Shown: piece by piece, positions 24,497 through 35,560 of the stretch | Layout of the letters: every line of letters starts with the position of its first letter | Numbering within the stretch: the stretch's first letter is position 1 | Source: Anaspis maculata | Lineage: Eukaryota > Arthropoda > Insecta > Coleoptera > Scraptiidae | Assembly (NCBI GenBank): GCA_949128115.1 | Contig: CASBRS010000009.1 | Location: 62,001 to 126,000 of the forward strand | DNA: 64,000 nucleotides | Direction of reading: 5' to 3' | Made by a program: the position numbers and the translations under genes | Notes under the pieces: model-generated | The model's input: only the letters and a program-made list of their open reading frames with translations | Databases searched by the model: none | What the model was told of the DNA's origin: nothing

Positions 24497-25313
24497 TATA
24501 GTAGGTTCACTTGTACCATGATTCTAGTAGGCTGGGCAAATTTCACAGTTTGGCATTGTAGACTTCACGTCCAACTGCCTAGTGTACGCCTGAGCGTCTG
24601 GCTTCGAAAGATAGGTTATGTTGGTGTGATGGTGTGTTGACTGTTGCTGTCAAAAATGAAAAATTTACCGAAATCAACTTTGCAAATTGCAAATATGGAG
24701 TGGATGTAGTTCACCTTTCACAAGTTCCGCAAATTTCTTGTTCCAGTACGATGTCCTGAGCAGTGAAATCAAGTATCAACGCCGAAGAATCCCATCCCCA
24801 CAAAAATTAGGAGGGTTCAGCTTCCCATCGTTTCCAGCCTTCCAGAGTGTGGGTACTTCTTTTAAAAACCAGGAATAGTTCACAATGCTTCCATATTATG
24901 TGGTTTTTGAAAATAGATTCACGTCTTCTCCGCAAAGCTGAACGTTATGGGGTACATGCCCAGCACTTATTCCGCCCATTTTTTCTCCCAGAAGCGAGTT
25001 CTTGATGGCACTCTCGAGGACTTTAAAATGGGCACTGGACGTTATTGTTCAAGACACAAGCTGAGGCGCAAACACAGTTTTCACAGTAATGGGCATAATT
25101 TCACCACAATTTTCATGAAACTCGTGATTTTCAGTCTATTGGACACTCGATTTGACAAACGGTAAAGTTGTTGATCTTGTCGTCAAGCTTAAACTTTAAA
25201 AAATCAATGCAACCAACTGCCAAGTTTTAGGGAGTTTTCAAATATCAGATTTGAAAACTTAGAAACAAAATCTCACAGCCAACTAGAATCACGGTACAAG
25301 TGAACCTACTATA
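24497..25313. mobile_element. TIR element H (about 0.82 kb), TA target
   Basis: It begins TATAGTAGGTTCACTTGTAC and ends with the complement GTACAAGTGAACCTACTATA. The match continues inward through a G/A difference to TGATTCTAGT. TA is present at both borders. No transposase was recognised, so it is probably a non-autonomous TA-target element. Confidence 0.75.
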
Positions 25314-26271
25314 GGGGAAGAGAGGTGAATATCGACCGGTGGTCTAATATCGACCACACCACTGTGGCTCACCCTGTAAGTTTCTTGGAATCATGACATA
25401 GAGTGCCATGTAGCATTTTGCAAGTGAACTCCAGCACAGCTGTCGGTCAGCCATTTATTCGAAGTGCTTGACTGACAGAAACGGATTATTGTTTTGAGCC
25501 GATATGATTCAAGTTCAGGAGTGTTCATGATAAGGTATTGCGGACTTTTCATTGTAGTTAGACTTGAGTCTCTTGGTGCAATGTACCAAGGATTATTGAT
25601 AGTAACGTTGTGTAGTAGGCCTAGTTCCATAATCTCACCATGTTCTTCATCATCAAAGAATTGTTTTTTGCTTTTGTTGTCGGCCAATATCGATCACGAT
25701 GGTCGATATTGTACAAATGAAGTTTCATACATCATTTTAGATGCCTCGCAAAAAATATCGGCGAAGAACGAATCGTGCCTCGTGTGGTGCGAAGATGAAC
25801 TGATGAGGTTCTTGAGAGTACTTACACAAAAATTATTTTTTATTTTCTCTGTTATTCTTTCAGGTTCCTATCATGGGCGCCGCTCTTGGTAAATGTTGGG
25901 AATAGGGAGGCAAAATCAAAATAAAACTAGATTTTTTTTGAAAACAGATGTTTCGACTTGTATTTTTGCGCTTTTGCTAAGCATGCAGACTACAAAATGG
26001 CAAAGAAAACGTGTGATCGATATTATCCGACCTGGTGGTCGATTTTATCTCGGATTTTATCCCACTGGTCGATATTACCCGCTAAAATTTTAACTTTGCT
26101 TTTGAATTTTTTTCGCAAAAATGTTTCTACTTAGTGAGTGACTATTCAAGGCTTTGGGAAGTTAAATGATTGGGAAATATGGTACAAAACGTACAGCCTC
26201 GACAGTGCACATGGCGACTGGTTTTGAATTTTTTGCCTTAAGTGGTCGATATTCACCTGCTCTCCCCTATA
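25310..26271. mobile_element. TIR element I (about 0.96 kb) with repeated GGTCGATATT motif
   Basis: The terminal inverted repeats are TATAGGGGAAGAGAGGTGAA on the left and the complement of TATAGGGGAGAGCAGGTGAA on the right, each followed by TATCGACC. The ten-mer GGTCGATATT or a near variant recurs inside in both orientations: near 25334, 25352, 25684, 25701, 26017, 26035, 26066 and 26243. The minus-strand frame at 25391-25687 (98 residues) is free of stops but has no recognised domain. The left end shares its TATA with the right end of element H. Confidence 0.7.
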
Positions 26272-26504
26272 TCGCCAAATTTCAGCGATATATTGCCCGT
26301 GCGGACTGATCTTGGAGAGTATTGATTGATTGATTGATTGAAATAAAAGGTCACTATGATCTCTGGATAAAATCAATTCTTGAAATACACTTTTTTTGAA
26401 GTCCGTCTATGCCATCTTCAAAATTATTAGAAAAATTGTACCAAACCCGGATATATTCCTCCCAGTTATCTCAAGCCCTCTGATACTCAATTTCAACTTA
26501 ACAG
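26272..26504. other. 5' flank of the glycosyltransferase exon
   Basis: Contains an ATTG microsatellite (about 26320-26341). It ends in TTCAACTTAACAG directly before the ATG, which would serve as a splice acceptor if the start codon lies in a second exon. Confidence 0.45.
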
Positions 26505-27452
26505 ATGCGTTTCAAATTCGTGATCCTGGTGATCGTGGCTTCAGGGATGATCGTCACGTTCCTCATCTTCGAAAACAACTTTACCAAGCTCAAGAACAAG
26601 ATGCATCACGCAACGCGGCAGATCATTAAAATGCACACCAGACGCATCGATGCCGAACCCAGCCTGGCCAAGATCGAGATATCAAAAACAAGAAACCTGC
26701 CCAACATCCCCGACATGTTTCTGAACGACGCTCCAACACTCCCCATCGGTTACAATTTTTCCTGCGCCGCCAAACACCCCGACTTGTTAGAGATTGAGTT
26801 CAACAACGACGTGTGGCAGACCCAGCGCACCTCCAACGGCACGTTCCAGCTCTTCAGCGCTTACCACGACCAGAGGCCTCCATCCCCTTTGGTGCGAATC
26901 CTAGCAATGTACGACCGCATCCAACCGACCATCAAGATTCACTGCCAGCTGTGGTACGTTTCGGCCAAGCTGCAAGTGGTGAAGCCCGAGCCGTTCTACT
27001 ACCTGTGGTACGATTATTGGGGAGGGCAGGAGCAAGGCATCTATCAACCGTACTTGATCAGCTGTCCTTTGCCCAACGGCGACGTGCCGGTGGCCGTTTC
27101 TTTAGTTGAACAGCCTTGTGATAAGCCCAGCAACAGTTTGAAGCTGCACTACAGAGCGCAAGCGAAGAAGGAGAAGAACTTTGTGGTTTGCACCAAAGGG
27201 CTGAACTTTCCGTACGAGGACAAGACGGTGCGGTTTGCCGAATGGATCGAGCTGCTGAGGCTTCTGGGTGCGGAGAAAGTCAACTTTTACGACTTCAGCA
27301 TCCATCCAAACACCAGGCGGCTGCTGGAGCACTACGAAGCGGAAGGCGTGGTCGAGCTGAGCAAGCTCAAACTGGTCGGGCCCTACTCGAACGATCCGTA
27401 CGTGCAGAGCTTGTTCTTGCACGAGAAGCTGATGGAACGTCGTCTGCAAGAG
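26505..27452 (+). CDS. Glycosyltransferase family 92 (DUF23) protein, 5' coding exon
   Basis: This 316-codon exon starts with a short basic-hydrophobic leader (M-R-F-K-F then about 17 hydrophobic residues), a type II signal anchor typical of Golgi glycosyltransferases. A stem region follows, then the first half of the GT92 domain: the Y-L-W-Y-D-Y-W block and the highly characteristic F-V-V-C-T-K-G-L-N-F-P-Y through E-W-I-E-L-L-R-L-L-G-A-E-K-V. Family members transfer galactose or related sugars onto glycans in the secretory pathway. The exon ends exactly in phase at an AG|GTGAGT donor at 27452/27453. The exons with the catalytic D-x-D and the C-terminal half are not found in the remaining 36 kb of the window. 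The gene is therefore either interrupted by a very long repeat-filled intron running past 64 kb or truncated. GC content is clearly higher than in neighbouring DNA, as expected for conserved coding sequence. Confidence 0.85.
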
Positions 27453-27462
27453 GTGAGTGCTA

Positions 27463-27660
27463 TCAAAACAAGAGTTATCAAAGTTTCGTCGAAAGCAGGG
27501 CCATCAAGACCAAGATTATCCAGACCGGAGTCATAAGACCAGAGTCATCACAACCAGAGTGATCTAGACCAGAGTTGTTGAGGCCAGCGTTGGTCAAAAC
27601 AGAGTCTTGAGGGCCAAATACTCCATGACTAGAATCTTGAAGACCAGAGAGTCTTCAAGC
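27463..27660. repeat. Degenerate short tandem repeat at the start of the GT92 intron
   Basis: About a dozen imperfect copies of a 15-17-bp unit around AGACCAGAGTCATCA (with CAAGA / AGAGT variants) start just 10 bp after the splice donor. No coding role. Confidence 0.6.
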
Positions 27661-28045
27661 TTATCTCCACGGCCAAAGCCAACACTGAAAGCCGTTATGT
27701 TTATCTCTCAACAAGTTCTCAATAACTTCAACTGGTCGGTAGGTACTGCGCACTATTCCCATAGGTGGGTACAGCTGCTGCGCAGCACATCTATCAACCA
27801 GATGAAGTTACCAAGAACTTATTGAGAGGTGAATAAATCGGCCTTAACCTGTTCGCGACTGATCCGGGAATCGCCCGCCGCCGGCTCCAGCTGGCGCCGG
27901 CGTTCAGAAAAATAAATAAATTGCCCCGATTTGAACCAGACTTTTTTTATATGATAGAACTCGCGGGAAAAAGAGACTCCAATTTACTTCCGTTGCACCA
28001 ATTTGCGTTTTCTGTCCATTTCTTTCAATAAAAATACCGGCGTCT
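27661..28045. other. Intron or intergenic DNA, no gene seen
   Basis: No open frame of note. A short GC-rich patch (GCCCGCCGCCGGCTCCAGCT) lies near 27870. Confidence 0.5.
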
Positions 28046-30147
28046 CCATGCCTATTATGAAGTGCGCATGTGCATGAGACGTACTGCTTCTAGTCGATGA
28101 TCCGGGAGCCAAAAATCACGATTTTGGTTTCCACTCTGGGGACTTGACGTGTCATACCTTTTTGGATTCCCCACCACACCAGCATGAAAATAAACCATGA
28201 TACGTTTTTGTATAGAGTAGCTTAAGACCGCCATCTTGGAAAAACCGCGCCAAATATGTAGTTCTTTTGGTTTGTATTTTTTTTCGCACGGCACCTACAA
28301 TTGGAGAAAAGAAATTGAATAAAATTGAACAACAAAATTTACTATAATTATCGTTTAGCACTGTTTTTTGACAGGTCTCGTTACACAAAATATGACAGTT
28401 CATAGTTAAGCTACGGCAAATTTCTTTATCTAACATTTTCGAGTACACCCGATGATATTTATACAAACCGAACTTTACGTCATTGTCTTTCTAGCGTACT
28501 TTACTAGAAATGCTGCTCTTACCGGCATTGTGATGTCCGCCTGTCCGTCTGTCCATCGGTCTAACTGTCTGCCTTATCAATCAATTGCTCCTGAACGAGA
28601 AGACCTAGCAAAAATCGATTTCTTGTGTGTAACATGTATTCACCGGAGAATTCAACTGGAGAAGAAAAATTCTCTCAAACCGTCGCCATCTTGATCCGCA
28701 ATGTCAAATTTTCTCAAAAGTGATCCGATTTTCATGAAACTTGAAATACACTCATGTTTTACATGGAAAAGTATGGTTTTAATGTTTTTTTTTTATCCGC
28801 CGCCATTTTGTCCGTCATGTTGAAATTGGTTGAAGTGGTCCGATTTTAATGAAAATTGGAACCTAGTCGTGTCTTGTGTATGCATTGATGATTTTCATGT
28901 TAGTTCCACGATTTGCGCCTTATTGATTTGCCACATGGAAACTAATATCCAGCTGTCACAAAATCAATTTATTCAAATATTATCTGAAAAAAGCGTTTCC
29001 GATGTGACTGAAAAACTTGTTGATGGAAATCAGTTTTTGTTAGTTCTTTTCTACAAGTAGAAACTCCTCCAAAGGAAAATGTACGAATAATGTTATTAAA
29101 TTTTCAAAATTTGTAGAAAAATTTCAAATTTTCGAATTTTTCTCTGAAAATATGGAAATCAGATAGCAATGCAAACACATATTTATTCAAGAAAGTCGCA
29201 TACCGAATTTGAACTTTCTATTTTCAAAAAAAGGTATTAAAAATAGTTTCTACTAATTCATTTTTTCATGTTTACTGGAAAACCATTTTTGGTACCTTTT
29301 TCTGGAAATAGTGAAATCGACCGGCTCTTTAGCCTATGAAGAATTTAATGTAAAACATCGTGAGCTTTGGTAATACACCTGAAAAGGAGGATGCCGTTGT
29401 CAAGTAACGAAGAAGTTGAAAAAGTGTAGAAAATGACGACAGATGTCTAAGAGAAAAACACAAGAAAAACTGGGTATTTCCTGCTCCAGATCATAGAAAA
29501 GAGAAGATTCAAGTCTCTTCCAATGTTGGCGACTTCCCGAGTATAGCTGCCGTGCCTTCAGAACGCTCGAAGATAAGTGATTCAGTTGTTTTGTTTCCTG
29601 TCAGTTAGACATTATTAATTGTAACAATTAACGGGATAATCACATTCAGGGGATAAAGGGAATACACGTAGCGTGTAGGTCACTGTTGTTGATGCTTGAG
29701 AGAGACGAAAGAGTAGAACGATGTCGCCACAAGATTTCCAGTTGACCTGCGACCGAGCTACCCCGAGAGCCTGGGTCTGGCGAGACAACAAAGCGTTGAC
29801 CTGTAGAACAGGTGACGTGGTTTTGAGAGCTACGAGGTATGCTGTCATACTTGATGGGCATGGTTGTGGTATTCTTCTCAGTCGAGTTGAATCGCTTTAA
29901 TGATTTCTTCATACTTTTGTTTACTATGATACATATTGCACTGATCGACTATCTTCTATATTCATGCCTGAGTCCTGTGAGATAAAGATATTTGGCACAA
30001 CGGATATTTTTACTTGCTGTCGTGTTTTGTAAGAGAAGGGTATCTTGTGGAAGAAGATATTCTTCCTTACTTTGTTATCTGATGAAATAATATACGTCTT
30101 CAACTGTTAAGACCTGGTTTTTGATATTGTTGATTTACCTCGAGCCA

Positions 30148-30799
30148 TGTTGTGGTATTTATTGTAGTAAATAATTTATGATGATATTATTGACCATGTT
30201 GATCATGTTCATTCTTGATCTTTCATTGCCATTATTATTATGTAACATTAAGAGACATCCGGGAATGCAACACTGTTCTCTTTTCTTCTTTCGGCAGCAG
30301 GGGCCTGTTCAAGTGAACCTGTGCTTAGCCCAACTCGTCGCTATTCCCTCTTTAGATCCCTCGTCAATTTAGGTCACCGCAGAACTTACTAATAAACGTT
30401 TGTCTCCCTCTTCTTTCCCTTCGCACCAAGTGATGTATCGGCGATGCATCACACTTTGGTTCTGCCGTTTAGTTTCCGCTATACAGGTTCCTCAACAATC
30501 TAGGTTACTGGAACTAATATGATCTGTTCTAGCGAGAGCGATACTCTCTCTCGTCTTTCTCTTGTTCTCTCTGCATCAGTGGCTTACCCACTGCATTTCA
30601 AATAGTGGGAGGGTGGTGTAATTGAATTGATTTTGCATGATTGCACCTGAGTCGATATATTTGTCTTTGGAATAAAATTGTTCTTTGTTGATTTTGAAGT
30701 CTCTGCGTTTCATTTCCAAGCCTTCACTTACCTGTACTACTTTGGGGTAACTACGGAACAGCTAAAGTCCTAACGAACACCACTAGACGAACACGAACA
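30148..30799 (+). mobile_element. Candidate solo LTR (652 bp)
   Basis: It starts TGTTGTGGTATTTATTG and ends CACGAACA (TG...CA), and is flanked by the 4-bp direct repeat GCCA at 30144-30147 and 30800-30803. An AATAAA at 30671 is followed by a T-rich stretch, as expected for the poly(A) region of an LTR. No internal retroviral coding region adjoins it. A 4-bp duplication fits Ty3-type elements. The call rests on end structure alone; no second LTR copy is in the window. Confidence 0.5.
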
Positions 30800-31289
30800 G
30801 CCAACCTAAGTCTTCAACTTTAAAGGGGATTCTTCTTCTTCTTTGGGGAAAGTTTATTTTTATAAGAGGGGTGGGTTGGGAGATTACAATAGAGAGCTCA
30901 GATTCGGTATGCGACTTTCTTGAATAAAGATGTATAGGCATTGCTATCTGGTTTTCCAATTTTTAAAGAAAAAAAATCAAGAATTTCCAATTTTTTTGCA
31001 AATTTTGAAAATTCAATAGCATTCTCCGTACATTTTTTTTGAGAAGTTCCTACTTGTGGGAAAGAATCAACAAAACCGATTTCCATCAACAAGTTATTCA
31101 GTCACATCGGAAACCTCTTGTTCAGAAAATTAATATTTGAATAAACTGATTTTGTGACAGCTGGAGATTAATTCCCATGTAGCACGTCGATATGGCGCTA
31201 ATCATTGAACTAACATAAACACCATCAATGCATACACAAGACACGACTAGGTTCCAATTTTCATCAAAATCGGACCACTTCAACCAATA

Positions 31290-32072
31290 ATGAAAGATTT
31301 TCTCTTGGGGTAGATTTTTGGACACAAATAAGTAAAAACTCTAGGTATTTGCCGACGTTTTGATTTAATTAAAATCTTTTTCAAGGCTGTAACAAAATGA
31401 TGTGCAATCAGGTGAAACAGATAATCGAAGAGACCAGACAGTTCTTACCTCATGACCTATTTACTTTAAATAATTATTGAATGAATTATTACTGACATTT
31501 TTGTGCAGTAAACTGCTTAACCAGTCAGGCAGGAATGGTATTTTATTTAGTTTTTGTGGAACTTGTTGGTTTTTGTTTCGTGCGTTTTTGTTCGTTCAGA
31601 GATATCACTATCGGCCGCACACCGTCTTTTTACAAAACTGATTGAAAACATTAGATACATATTCACAAATTAACAGATTCATCCTAACTTGTTACAGGAT
31701 GAAAATTTAAGAAACCAGAAAGTCGTCTTCCTGGTTCCACATAATCACTGCATAATCACTGGGGAGTGGGGAGCAGGGGTCAACATTAGAACATCCACAC
31801 AGAAGAATTAATTTATCATTCTATTATTGTACATATTGTAGGTACTTGTCCAATACAAAAGTATGAATTTTGCTGAGATTATCTACATCTGTCCTTTTAT
31901 TTATTGTGTCATTTAATTGTATGTGTATCATTTCCAGGATATTTCTCTTAGTGTAATTGGCTTCCCTGTCGAGTATTAAACTATTGTCGAAATCAAAAAC
32001 ATGCCCGGTCAAAAAATGTCTTTGATTTTTACTGAATTACTGAATCCAAATGGACACGAATCAGGATCAAAA
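31290..32072 (-). mobile_element. Penelope-like element fragment (GIY-YIG end)
   Basis: On the minus strand, from about 32035 down to 31824, it encodes the conserved tail of the GIY-YIG endonuclease region of Penelope-like elements: T-G-H-V-F-D-F-D-N, I-L-D-R-E-A-N-Y-T-K-R, and E-M-I-H-I-Q-L. Further downstream on the same strand comes a CCTTGAAAAAG...AAAACGTCGGC segment (about 31390-31355), typical of the element's non-coding end. Reverse transcriptase is absent, so the copy is 5'-truncated. The opposite arm of the foldback element lacks it, which sets the borders to within a few bases. Confidence 0.7.
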
Positions 32073-34109
32073 CTTTAACCAATTTCAACATGGCGGAGTA
32101 AATGGTTGCGGATCAGAAAGAAAACATCAAAATCATATTTTCACATATAAAACATGAGTGTAATTCAAGTTTCATGGAAATCGGATCACTTTTGAGAAAA
32201 TTTGACATTGCGGATGAAGATGGCGACGATTTGAGATTTTTTTCTTCCTTAATTCTATTCTCCGGTGACTACATGTTACACACAAGAAGTCGATATTCGC
32301 TAGGTCTTCTAGTTCAGGGGCAAATAATTGACAAGACAGATAGTTAGACCGATGGACAGACGGACAGACGGACATCAAAATGCCGCTAAAAGCTGCATTT
32401 CTAGTGGAGTACACTATAAAGACAATGACGTGAGGCACGGTTCGTATAAATATTATCGGGTGTACTCGGAAATGTCAAATAAAGAAATTTGCCATAGCTA
32501 AACTACAAACTGTCATATTTAGAGTAACGAGACCTGTCAAAAAAAGGTGCTAAACAATATTTATAGTAAATTTTGTTGTTTTATTTTATTCAGTTCGTTT
32601 TTCCAATTGGAGGTGCCGTTGATGCGGAAAAAATACAAACCACAAGAACTACATATTTGGCGCGGTTTTACCCAGATGGCGGTCTTGAGCTACTTGATAC
32701 AAAAACGTTTCATGGCTTCGTTTCATGCTGGTGTTTTGGTAAATCCAAAAAGGTATGACACGTCAAGTCCCCAAGGTGGAAACCACTCGAGTCCCCTGGC
32801 TCAACGACTATACGTCAATAGGAGGACAAACGTATAATAGGACCTAGGCACCCTTCATTGTGAATTTTTCATATTTTTAATATATTAGTACAAGCGGTAG
32901 GCAAAACAATCCTGCATTTAATAAAGAAAGCAAACCACTTTGCACAGTGACTCTTAGAATCATTTCGAGCGATTTGACCCGCAGCACCCGATAATTCGTC
33001 CCTTAGGGGGGCCATGGGGGCCCTCCAAATTTTCAAGATGCAAGAACTTTCACAAAACGATCATTGAGTATCGTCATGTGTGTCATAAAATGAGCTTATG
33101 GGTCTATTGAAAATGTTCTCAGCAATTATCGTTGTGTCCGTTCCATTCTTCACACTTGAAAAAAAAATTCTTAAGCAGATGTCAAAAAACTGTTTTTATT
33201 TTTTAATCTACGTAAGGAAACGATAAATTCATATATTTTGTTTAGTTCCCAAACAAATCGCATTCCGTGAGCCCAATTATAGAGACAAAATTTTTATAAT
33301 GGTATTTTCCAAAGAAGTGGTGTCCTCTTCAGTACACCTTTTTCAACAGCATTTTTTTCAATGCTCCCACTAGATAACAGTGTTTATTTTTACAGGTATG
33401 AGAAGCTTGAAGTCTTTTCTTAGTAATTTGGATGCAACAAGGCTTCAAAGCGCGCAAGGGAGCCCTAAAAGAATTTTTTTCTGCTCGGCTATCAAATTTT
33501 TGGCATGTTGATTTTGTAGTAGGGGAGACGTGGACAAAATATAGGGCAAATAGCGGCAATATCTAGCGGCAAATATATTTACGCACAACGACTCTGTATT
33601 CCGTTGTACTGCGGAAAAACTTGGCACAGGAGTAGCTTGTACCAAAGCAAGTGATTTGACCCGCAGCACCAACATTTTTTACCCAGGGTACTCTGCATCG
33701 TGACCATTCTTCAGAACATGACCCACAATGCAACTGTTTCTGTTATAAGAGCTGATGCATCGACCTGATGGTCATTTCTGTGCAATGTTCATTGGCAAAA
33801 TCGAGAGCTGTAGTCTGAAATAGATGAAAAATTTGTTCAGTAGCGTAATTGTCATATTCTTCTCATAATGTTCAACAGAATTGAAGAAATTAATTAAGTA
33901 TTGCTTCTGCGCTGTGCCCAGCCTTTAATAATAAAAGCGAGCAAAATACTCGAGTTCCAGTCATTCAAGATTTATTTGGAAATTATTGAATATAAACTTG
34001 AAACATCTCCACCCTCGTCTCCACTAGTACTTCCAAACCTCTTCAGAATTCTTCCTCCTCTTTTGAAACTTTTTCGGTCTCCGATGTAGCCATACTGAGA
34101 CCAAATACA

Positions 34110-34420
34110 AAGATGTTCAGAAGTTTGTACCTATAAGCAAAAAAATACGTACTTGAGTTTCAGCTCATTGCAGTCCACCCATACCTCTGCAATATGCATC
34201 CAGACCGCCGGCGACCAGTTTACGACTCCTTTTGAGCCCCAAGAGGACAGCGAAGAAAATCTATGATAGCATCAGTTTGGCCCCAGATATGTCCAACCCG
34301 ATAGAAATTTTTACTGTATGCCTCAGGCAAGGTATCAGAAGTGTGTGTTATGACATGCAGCAACCGCTTCGTCCATGTCGCAAAGAGATCTTTTTGCGCC
34401 GTGTGCAATAATCATCGACT
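34110..34420 (-). pseudogene. Decayed duplicate exon of the cysteine-rich gene family
   Basis: The minus strand encodes a stretch with L-P-E-A-Y-S-K-N-F-Y-R and V-G-H-I-W-G-Q. After one frame change it continues into a W-M-H-I-A-E-V-W-V-D-C-N-E-L block homologous to the block at about 35000-35060. The splice-donor position present in the other copy (GCA|GTGAGC) reads GCAATGAGC here, so the donor is lost. The two blocks and their downstream flanks (33880-34170 and 34520-34750) form a partial tandem duplication. Confidence 0.5.
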
Positions 34421-34824
34421 TGCAATAAGATATTCCCCCCACGACATACCTGATTTCTGATTTTTGATGTCAAATCAAGTCTTCTACATGTATTTCTGTT
34501 ATAAGCTTCAACATAATTCAAGAAATGAAGTGTTGCTTCTGCGCCGTGCCCAGCGTGGTCCTTGAGTAATAAAAATGAACAAGGTACTTGAATACTCTAG
34601 GTCCATCAACATGATTGAGCAATTTTGGAAATGAACTTGGAACATCTCCTCGGCTAGATATATTTCTCAACCTCTTCAGAATTTCTCCTCCTCTTCCAAA
34701 ACATTTTTGATGCCGCCATACTAAAATCAAATACAGGGATGTTTATATTATGATAATAAGTACCCCATTGAAATGACAATAATAGCGCCTCTGTTTTTTA
34801 GAGAGGCTCTGAAATAACCTAGGA

Positions 34825-35560
34825 GTGGCGAAGAACCCACCTTTTGTTGCAGCATTCTCCCTTGCATATTTTGCATTGGAGCGTACACAGAAGTCTGGCT
34901 TTTCGACAAGTACACGTTGTTGTTTTGCAGTCAGTCTTACATTTTGCAGCTGTTGAAATTTATAAGTTCTTATAGGTTCACAAAAAAAAAAGAAAAACGT
35001 ACTTGTGTAGCTCACTGCAGTCCCCCCACACTTCAGCAATCAGTGTCCAGACTGGCGACCAGCTCTCATCGATTTTCTTCCAGCCCCAAGAAGACGGCAA
35101 TAGAACGTCTACGAGAGAGTCAGCTTCAGAGTCGGAGAGCAGAGTCAAGACACGAAATGCGGAAATCGCTTTCTCCATGCTCTTCCAGGCCTTCCATGCG
35201 TTTGGACGAAAAGAACGAGGTGGTATCGCAACCACAGAACGCGTGAAAGCCTCTCAGAGCAAAAAGATTTCTCTTCGCCCAAACCTTCTGCAATCCGATG
35301 GATAGCGATGAATCTTTTGTGCAGTCCGCTACCGAGTAGTGCCCACAGTTTTAGAAGTTCTTGAGAGCGAAGACAGAAGAAAAACGATATATCCAATACC
35401 ACAACATCCGTAACAACGGTGAGGAAAACAATACTCTTTCCTCCGTGAGACACCAATCCCTGATGTGCAAGATTATGCGGCCATCTGCCATGTCTCCTAT
35501 GGTGACTTCTACGAATAAAGTTGACGCATCAGCAGAGGAAAAAATCGTTCCCTGCATATT
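34825..35560 (-). pseudogene. Fragment of an uncharacterised cysteine-rich (CXC-type) gene
   Basis: Read on the minus strand, an exon region (about 35560-35015) with several frame changes ends in an S-W-G-W-K block, W-S-P-V-W-T-L-I-A-E-V-W-G-D-C, and a good GCA|GTGAGC donor. After a short intron and a TTTCAACAG acceptor near 34946, the last exon, in matching phase, encodes a cysteine-dense tail of form K-C-x3-C-x4-C-x-C-R-K-A-x3-C-x3-C-x2-C-x3-C-C-N-K and a stop near 34827. The arrangement W-x-W ... IAEVW-like ... CxC-rich end resembles the C-terminus of a large uncharacterised family seen in arthropod genomes, often repeat-associated. I infer this from memory of the pattern, without a search. 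A short resemblance to the first strand of cyclophilins around 35500 is probably chance. It lies in the loop of foldback element L. Confidence 0.5.

Larger units (their letters stand above)
28046..32850. mobile_element. Foldback element K (about 4.8 kb, arms about 1.15 kb)
   Basis: The left arm (about 28046-29220) is a diverged reverse complement of the right arm (about 30895-32850). Recognisable pairs are the GGGGACTTGACGTGTCATAC block at 28139 and its complement near 32760, the CCGCCTGTCCGTCTGTCCAT block near 28540 and its complement near 32360, and the CGGTATGCGACTTTCTTGAA block at 30904 and its complement near 29205. The right arm is split by a Penelope-like insertion (31290-32072) and the loop carries a solo LTR. 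No transposase gene was recognised. Confidence 0.75.

Noticed and set aside
25494..25892. 132-codon plus-strand frame within element I
   Set aside because: Overlaps an equally open minus-strand frame, shows no domain, and is full of the repeated GGTCGATATT motif.
35440..35557. Resemblance to the first strand of a cyclophilin on the minus strand
   Set aside because: About twenty residues of pattern only, with no following cyclophilin motifs. It lies within the decayed exon region of element L, where other reading fits better.
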